Part shown: positions 60,482 to 64,000 of the stretch, in pieces
Numbering within the stretch: position 1 is the first letter of the stretch
How the letters are laid out: every line of letters begins with the position of its first letter
Source: Candidatus Micrarchaeum acidiphilum ARMAN-2
GTDB taxonomy: Archaea > Micrarchaeota > Micrarchaeia > Micrarchaeales > Micrarchaeaceae
Direction: 5' to 3'
Length of the DNA: 64,000 nucleotides
Assembly: GCA_009387755.1 (NCBI GenBank)
Contig: GG697240.1
Coordinates: 188,001-252,000, forward strand
Translations under genes and position numbers: made by a program
The notes under the pieces: generated by a model
Databases searched by the model: none
The model's input: only the letters and a program-made list of their open reading frames with translations
Told to the model about the DNA's origin: nothing

Positions 60482-60811
60482 ATGAAAGAAAAAGAATCCA
60501 TTAAATTGGCTATGGATTATGAAATATCCAAGAGAAGAAAGCCTAATGATGTTCACCTAAAGAAGTTAGGTTATGACATTGAGTCTTCTGGTAGATTAAT
60601 AGAGGTCAAGTATAGAGATTTTCCAAAAAGACGTTTTGTATTTGTAACAACGCATGAATTTGAGACCTTTACTAAGAACAAAAATGCATGGCTTTATATC
60701 GTAACTCCTAATAAAAAGATTATAGAAGTGGATAGGGATAAGGTCTTATTGGGTAGCAAACCAAAACCACATTGGGAAATAAGTCTAAGGAAGGAGATAG
60801 CAGGTTGTTGA
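60482..60811 (+). CDS. DUF3883-like (PD-(D/E)XK-type) protein
   Basis: 109 residues from ATG 60482. YEISKRRKPNDVHLKKLGYD, then SSGRLIEVKYRDF and HEFETFTKNKNAWLYIV, match the DUF3883 (NO VEIN C-terminal) domain found in defence-type proteins. D-x(n)-E-x-K (GYDIESSGRLIEVK) is the arrangement of a restriction-like nuclease fold. It is usually a C-terminal domain of larger proteins; here it stands alone and is coupled to an NTPase gene. Hairpin repeat D overlaps its 3' end. Nuclease activity is inferred, not shown. Confidence 0.7.
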   Translation: MKEKESIKLAMDYEISKRRKPNDVHLKKLGYDIESSGRLIEVKYRDFPKRRFVFVTTHEFETFTKNKNAWLYIVTPNKKIIEVDRDKVLLGSKPKPHWEISLRKEIAGC

Positions 60812-60857
60812 TAAAGTCCTCATGTTGTTGATTAAGTATCACTAAATCAACAAAGCC
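60804..60857. repeat. Dispersed hairpin repeat, copy D
   Basis: GTTGTTGATAAAGTC, then a second unit (TGTTGTTGATTAAGT), then the inverted ACTAAATCAACAAAGCC. It begins at the last codons of the DUF3883 gene, the stop being inside it, so the element has been used as coding sequence at its left end. It lacks the outer GGCTTT on the left seen in copies A and C. Confidence 0.6.
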
Positions 60858-60972
60858 TAAATGTATACTATTTGACGGTTTAAAAGCTTTTGGTTATTAT
60901 CCTATTCTGTAGCGCAGACATGGCCATTATTATGAGTTGTATGCACCCAAATTTATAACCCCAAACTTAAAG

Positions 60973-61045
60973 TGGGGAGCCGGAGATTTGAACTCCGATC
61001 GTAAGCGCCCAAGGCTTACAGTCTGCCAGGTTAGCGTAGCTCCCC
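60973..61045 (-). tRNA. tRNA-Pro(TGG)
   Basis: Minus strand from 61045. Acceptor GGGGAGC pairs with GCTCCCC, discriminator A; T-arm CGGAG/CTCCG with loop TTCAAAT. The anticodon stem TAAGC/GCTTA (extended by G-C) encloses CTTGGGC, giving anticodon TGG with G37, as in proline tRNAs. The D-stem is weak: only two of four expected pairs form (CGCT against GACT), so the assignment is firm but the D-arm is unusual. Confidence 0.82.
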
Positions 61046-61106
61046 CCAACTCAATAAAATTCTCCAAGCATCTTAATATTCCTTTCTATGCAGAGTTTTC
61101 ATCAGG

Positions 61107-63086
61107 CTACCATAGGTTGGCGTATTCGTATTGCTTTTTCATTTTGGCCAATTTGCTCTTTTCTGCAAATGACCTTTCGAAGTTTGGATGCGTGGTTGTA
61201 GGTATAAGGCCCCTGAACCTTGCCGGCGAGTGCGGGTCCGCGGCAGCCAGCATCTTGGCCGCACCCTTGCTAGTCCGGCCCTTCCAGAGCTGCGCCCATG
61301 AGATGAAGAACCTCTGCTCTTGAGTAAATCCGTCTATCCTGCCCCGCGGCTTTCTCCTCTTTGCGCTTGCCTGCATCGCATCATACGCTATGCTTATCCC
61401 GCCAAGGTCCGCGATGTTCTCACCTAGAGTGAGCCTGCCGTTTATCTTGGTGCCCGGCATTATTTCGAGCGCGCCGTATAGCTTTACCACCTTTTCGGCC
61501 CTCTTTCTGAAGTTTGCCCTGTCCTTCGCTGTCCACCATTCATGGAGGTTTCCATTCTTGTCGAAAAGGCTTCCCTGATCGTCGTAGCCATGCGTAAGCT
61601 CGTGGCCTATGACGCCACCTATTGCCGCGTAGTTTATGGCGTCGTCCTTTTCCGGATCGAAGAACGGTGGCTGGAATATCCCTGCGGGCAGCACTATCTC
61701 GTTTTTCGACTGGTCGTAGTAAGCATTGACGGTGTGCGCGTTCATGTGCCACTCGTTTTTATCGACCTTCTTTCCGATTCTGGACATGCGTCTGTGCAAC
61801 TCGAATCTGTACGCGCTGAGAAAGTTGCCGAATAGGTTATTTGGCGCGGTCTTCACTCTTGAGTAGTCGCGGAACCTTTTCGGGTGGCCCAGCTTGGTAT
61901 TCATAGCGTCGAACTTTTCCAGCGCCTTCTTTTTTGTAGAAGGCTGCATCCACTCCAGCCTTTCCAGCCTTGCCCCGAAGGCATTGCGTATGTCTTTTAC
62001 AAGGGCTTTGGCCCGGGCTTCTGCGGCGGGGCTGAAATTTTCCTTTACATAAAGTTCTCCTATAGACTCGCCGACCATTGAGTTAATCATGCCTATGGCA
62101 CGCTTCCATCTGGGCTGCATGGCCTTCTGGCCTAGCAGCTGCCTGCCGAAAAAGTCGAAGTTTTCCTTTACTGCGGCGCTGTGCAGCAGTCCTGCGCTGG
62201 AGTATAGAAGGTTCCATTCGAAGTACGCAATCAGATCATAGATGCTGGAGCTTTTTACAAGCTTGTTTGCCGCTTCCAGAAATTCTGGCTGCCCTACTAT
62301 CACATATGCGGCATTGCCTGCGCCCAGCTTCCTTACTAATCTGTCAATTTCGAGATTTAGATACCTATTTCTGACCGTCTTCAATTCGTATTTATTGTAA
62401 TTCTTGACCTCGTCCCTTGTATCTGCCGCACTTCTGCTGGCCCTTGCAAGCGCGGTCTCGATCCTGAGCACGGCCCTTGCGTGCGTTCTTGCATCTTTGG
62501 CGGGTATGCCGTACAGGGCGAACATGCGCGTCATATGGTCCAGATACTTACTGCGTATGGCTTTGAATTCGCCTTTCAGGTAGTAATCCCTGTCAGGCAG
62601 GGATATTCCGCCCTGCCAGACGTACAGCGCGTATACCGAGCTGTCCCTGCTGTCCTCCGTAGAATAAACGTCGAATAATGGATCCGCGCCGTTCAGCATC
62701 ATGTCCGGCATGATCTTCAGTATATCGCGGTAGCTTTTTGCCCTTTTTATTCTGCTCATAAGTTCTTCTACGGGCCCAAAACCTGCTTCCTCTACTGTTT
62801 TTGTATCCATGAAGGAATTGTAAAAGTCTCCTATGACCCGTAGATTGCCTACGGAACTGCGGCGTGCTGCACAAGAAACTGCGATTTTTTTGAGTATCTC
62901 GTAATTTCTTTCGGTAAGCGCGGTAAAAGAGCCTGTTCTGGTCTTGTCTCTTGGCAGCGGATGGCGCTTTATCCAGGTTCCGCAGGAATAAAGGTAAAAA
63001 TCATTGAAAGGGTCTACCTTGAGATCCATGTTCTTAACTGAAAAGCCTATGTACCTTTTGCTCTTTTGGTAAGTTTTCTTCTTCAT
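61107..63086 (-). CDS. M13-family zinc metallopeptidase (neprilysin/PepO-like)
   Basis: 659 residues from ATG 63086; ATG 63104 overlaps the TATA-like AAATATAAAATGG, so the later start is preferred. The zinc site is VIGHELTHGYDDQG (about 494) with the third ligand in ENIADLGGIS (about 554), the exact M13 signature. The N-terminal DFYLYSCGTWIKRHPLPRD block is also typical. There is no obvious signal peptide or membrane anchor, so unlike neprilysin it is probably cytoplasmic. It cleaves oligopeptides. Confidence 0.93.
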   Translation of the reverse strand: MKKKTYQKSKRYIGFSVKNMDLKVDPFNDFYLYSCGTWIKRHPLPRDKTRTGSFTALTERNYEILKKIAVSCAARRSSVGNLRVIGDFYNSFMDTKTVEEAGFGPVEELMSRIKRAKSYRDILKIMPDMMLNGADPLFDVYSTEDSRDSSVYALYVWQGGISLPDRDYYLKGEFKAIRSKYLDHMTRMFALYGIPAKDARTHARAVLRIETALARASRSAADTRDEVKNYNKYELKTVRNRYLNLEIDRLVRKLGAGNAAYVIVGQPEFLEAANKLVKSSSIYDLIAYFEWNLLYSSAGLLHSAAVKENFDFFGRQLLGQKAMQPRWKRAIGMINSMVGESIGELYVKENFSPAAEARAKALVKDIRNAFGARLERLEWMQPSTKKKALEKFDAMNTKLGHPKRFRDYSRVKTAPNNLFGNFLSAYRFELHRRMSRIGKKVDKNEWHMNAHTVNAYYDQSKNEIVLPAGIFQPPFFDPEKDDAINYAAIGGVIGHELTHGYDDQGSLFDKNGNLHEWWTAKDRANFRKRAEKVVKLYGALEIMPGTKINGRLTLGENIADLGGISIAYDAMQASAKRRKPRGRIDGFTQEQRFFISWAQLWKGRTSKGAAKMLAAADPHSPARFRGLIPTTTHPNFERSFAEKSKLAKMKKQYEYANLW

Positions 63087-63141
63087 CTTTGCACCACAAA
63101 CCATTTTATATTTCTTGCAGAGCTTAAAACTGCTCTGGTTG

Positions 63142-63729
63142 CTATCGGCCTGCGCCGGCCGCTCCAGGGACCATTTTCATGAACTCGTTAAGCGCAACGT
63201 GCAATTCGGAATAGCCCTCTTCGCCGGTAAAGTGCTTTGATATAGGCATTATATTTATCTCGGCATTGAGCCCATCATGAAATATCTTGGAATCTTCTAC
63301 GGGTACATAAGGATCTCGAGTCGACATTACTACTCTGCACTCGCCGATGCTTGCCTTCACTTTGTCTAGGTCTATTGGAGTTGAAATCCATTCCTCTGCA
63401 ACCTTACGGTCCGAATCTGTTTCAAATGCTGCATCTTTTAGATGCAGCCATGGCGCTATTAGCAGAACTCCGGACGCTTTCTTTCCGCTTGACTCAATGT
63501 ATCGCAATATTGCCTGGCAGCCTATGCTGTGGCCTACGAAATATGGCTTATCCGAGCCAGACGCAACATCGGATATCTTTCCTACCCATTTATTTATTGA
63601 TGGTTTGTCGGTTTCTGGCATTTCTGGTATAAAAACTGCAAAGCCCTTCTTTTCCAGTTCGCGCTTGAGCCATTGATACCAGTCGCTTTCTGGAGTGCCG
63701 TTCCATCTGTGCACTATAAATACGTCCAC
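63142..63729 (-). CDS. RBBP9/YdeN-type serine hydrolase
   Basis: 195 residues. It opens VFIVHRWNGTPESDWYQWLK, the YdeN/RBBP9 start, with nucleophile S68 in VGHSIGCQAIL, Asp in STRDPYVPVEDS and His in ISKHFTGEEGY, a complete Ser-Asp-His triad. These small alpha/beta hydrolases have serine-hydrolase activity on unknown substrates. It is located 55 bases upstream of the M13 peptidase gene on the same strand. Confidence 0.87.
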   Translation of the reverse strand: MDVFIVHRWNGTPESDWYQWLKRELEKKGFAVFIPEMPETDKPSINKWVGKISDVASGSDKPYFVGHSIGCQAILRYIESSGKKASGVLLIAPWLHLKDAAFETDSDRKVAEEWISTPIDLDKVKASIGECRVVMSTRDPYVPVEDSKIFHDGLNAEINIMPISKHFTGEEGYSELHVALNEFMKMVPGAAGAGR

Positions 63730-63814
63730 GCAACTAATTTTTCTTTTGCTCTATAAATAGCTTTCAGTGCAAATCAGGCACTTGCATGTTCAATTGCCAG
63801 CTCTCATTTTTTTA

Positions 63815-63841
63815 TTTGGAAAGGCTTTTATAGTTTCCAAA
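63815..63841 (+). promoter_or_regulatory. Inverted repeat flanking a TATA box
   Basis: TTTGGAAA (63815-63822) and TTTCCAAA (63834-63841) are perfect 8-bp inverted repeats around TTTTATA (63826-63832). The TATA element is about 25 bases before ATG 63854, so a protein bound to the repeat would cover the promoter. A regulator is not identified. Confidence 0.5.
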
Positions 63842-63853
63842 CAAGTGTTAAGT

Positions 63854-64000
63854 ATGCCTATAGCCTACGCAGATTACAATAAGGCAATAAAGCGCATAAT
63901 AGAAAAAAACTATTATATTTCGCTTGCAACGTGCGGCGAAGACGGCACCCCGTGGGTAAACGCCGTGCTCTATGTTTACGACAGCAAATATAATCTTTAT
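63854..64000 (+). CDS. Pyridoxamine-5'-phosphate-oxidase-like flavoprotein, partial
   Basis: ATG 63854 begins a frame open to the window end (49 codons seen). MPIAYADYNKAIKRIIEKNY, then SLATCGEDGTPWVNAVLYVY, matches the start of FMN-binding split-barrel proteins, where the strand LATxxxDGxPxVxxV is typical. The C-terminal part lies outside the window. A leaderless start fits the TATA box about 25 bases upstream. Confidence 0.78.
   Translation, partial: MPIAYADYNKAIKRIIEKNYYISLATCGEDGTPWVNAVLYVYDSKYNLY

Larger units (their letters stand above)
58828..60857. mobile_element. Accessory island with transposase scar and NTPase/DUF3883 pair
   Basis: Bounded on the left by the broken msrA and on the right by hairpin repeat D and then tRNA-Pro. 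It contains the dead transposase and two A+T-rich genes of foreign character. Its exact ends are not defined by target-site duplications. Confidence 0.5.

Noticed and set aside
11563-60857. The hairpin repeats as a CRISPR array or integron attC sites
   Set aside because: Copies are single and far apart without spacers, no cas gene is present, and no integron-type integrase is seen; only the cassette-like arrangement is kept as an idea.

Overview
The window is archaeal. It has archaeal-only families (class III signal-peptide pilins, a class I CCA-adding enzyme, Trm1, DUF357, an archaeal ATP-dependent DNA ligase, an AK6/Fap7-type kinase, PF01637-type ATPases), tRNA genes with introns, TATA boxes about 25 nt before start codons that suggest leaderless mRNAs, and GGTG-type ribosome sites inside operons. 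The gene mix (TCA genes, beta-oxidation, glycosylated giant surface proteins, odd tRNA introns) best fits an ARMAN-type Micrarchaeota genome such as Candidatus Micrarchaeum. That assignment is inference; no rRNA is present.

Layout. 1-4129 (minus): a type IV pilus/Tad-like operon (ATPase, two TadC-like membrane proteins, four pilin-like proteins, the last cut by the window edge), divergent from a small winged-helix protein across a 20-bp perfect palindrome. 4682-9543 (minus): DNA ligase and a 1024-residue membrane-anchored beta-helix protein. 9644-9741: intron-containing tRNA-Thr(CGT). 9742-16750: accessory island with an A+T-rich anchored protein, three ankyrin-repeat proteins, a VWA protein carrying an HExxH motif, and a MoxR-type AAA+ ATPase. 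16981-30774: housekeeping genes (membrane-bound HTH protein, arginine deiminase, tRNA-Leu with a T-loop insertion, C39-like protein, Trm1, AK6-like kinase, CCA enzyme, J-domain protein, tRNA-Ala, YHS protein with a Cu P-type ATPase, aminotransferase). 30825-34970 (minus): giant surface protein. 35040-41374 (minus): beta-oxidation operon (CoxG-like, two acyl-CoA dehydrogenases, gamma-carbonic-anhydrase-like, enoyl-CoA hydratase, thiolase, 3-hydroxyacyl-CoA dehydrogenase). 42438-43846: one ATPase gene bracketed by two copies of a hairpin repeat. 44038-50479: DEAD-box helicase, two MFS transporters, dienelactone hydrolase, histone-fold-like protein. 50555-56430 (minus): sdhA-sdhC-sdhD-sdhB-fumarase-malic enzyme. 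57701-58527: Nudix hydrolase and ABM-domain protein. 58536-60857: scar of a broken msrA, a decayed SWIM/DDE transposase, and a two-gene P-loop NTPase/DUF3883 unit. 60973-64000: tRNA-Pro, M13 metallopeptidase, serine hydrolase and the start of a PPOX-type flavoprotein.

How it fits together. The beta-oxidation genes yield acetyl-CoA and reducing power, and the sdh-fum-mae cluster carries succinate to fumarate, malate and pyruvate. The best candidate for an undescribed system is the MoxR/VWA-HExxH/ankyrin module: its ankyrin proteins share a C-terminal tail ending in LRR, and the two transcription units share a near-identical promoter box. Other leads are a dispersed hairpin repeat (four copies) found only beside accessory genes, and the NTPase/DUF3883 pair next to the transposase scar. 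No CRISPR array or rRNA gene was seen.
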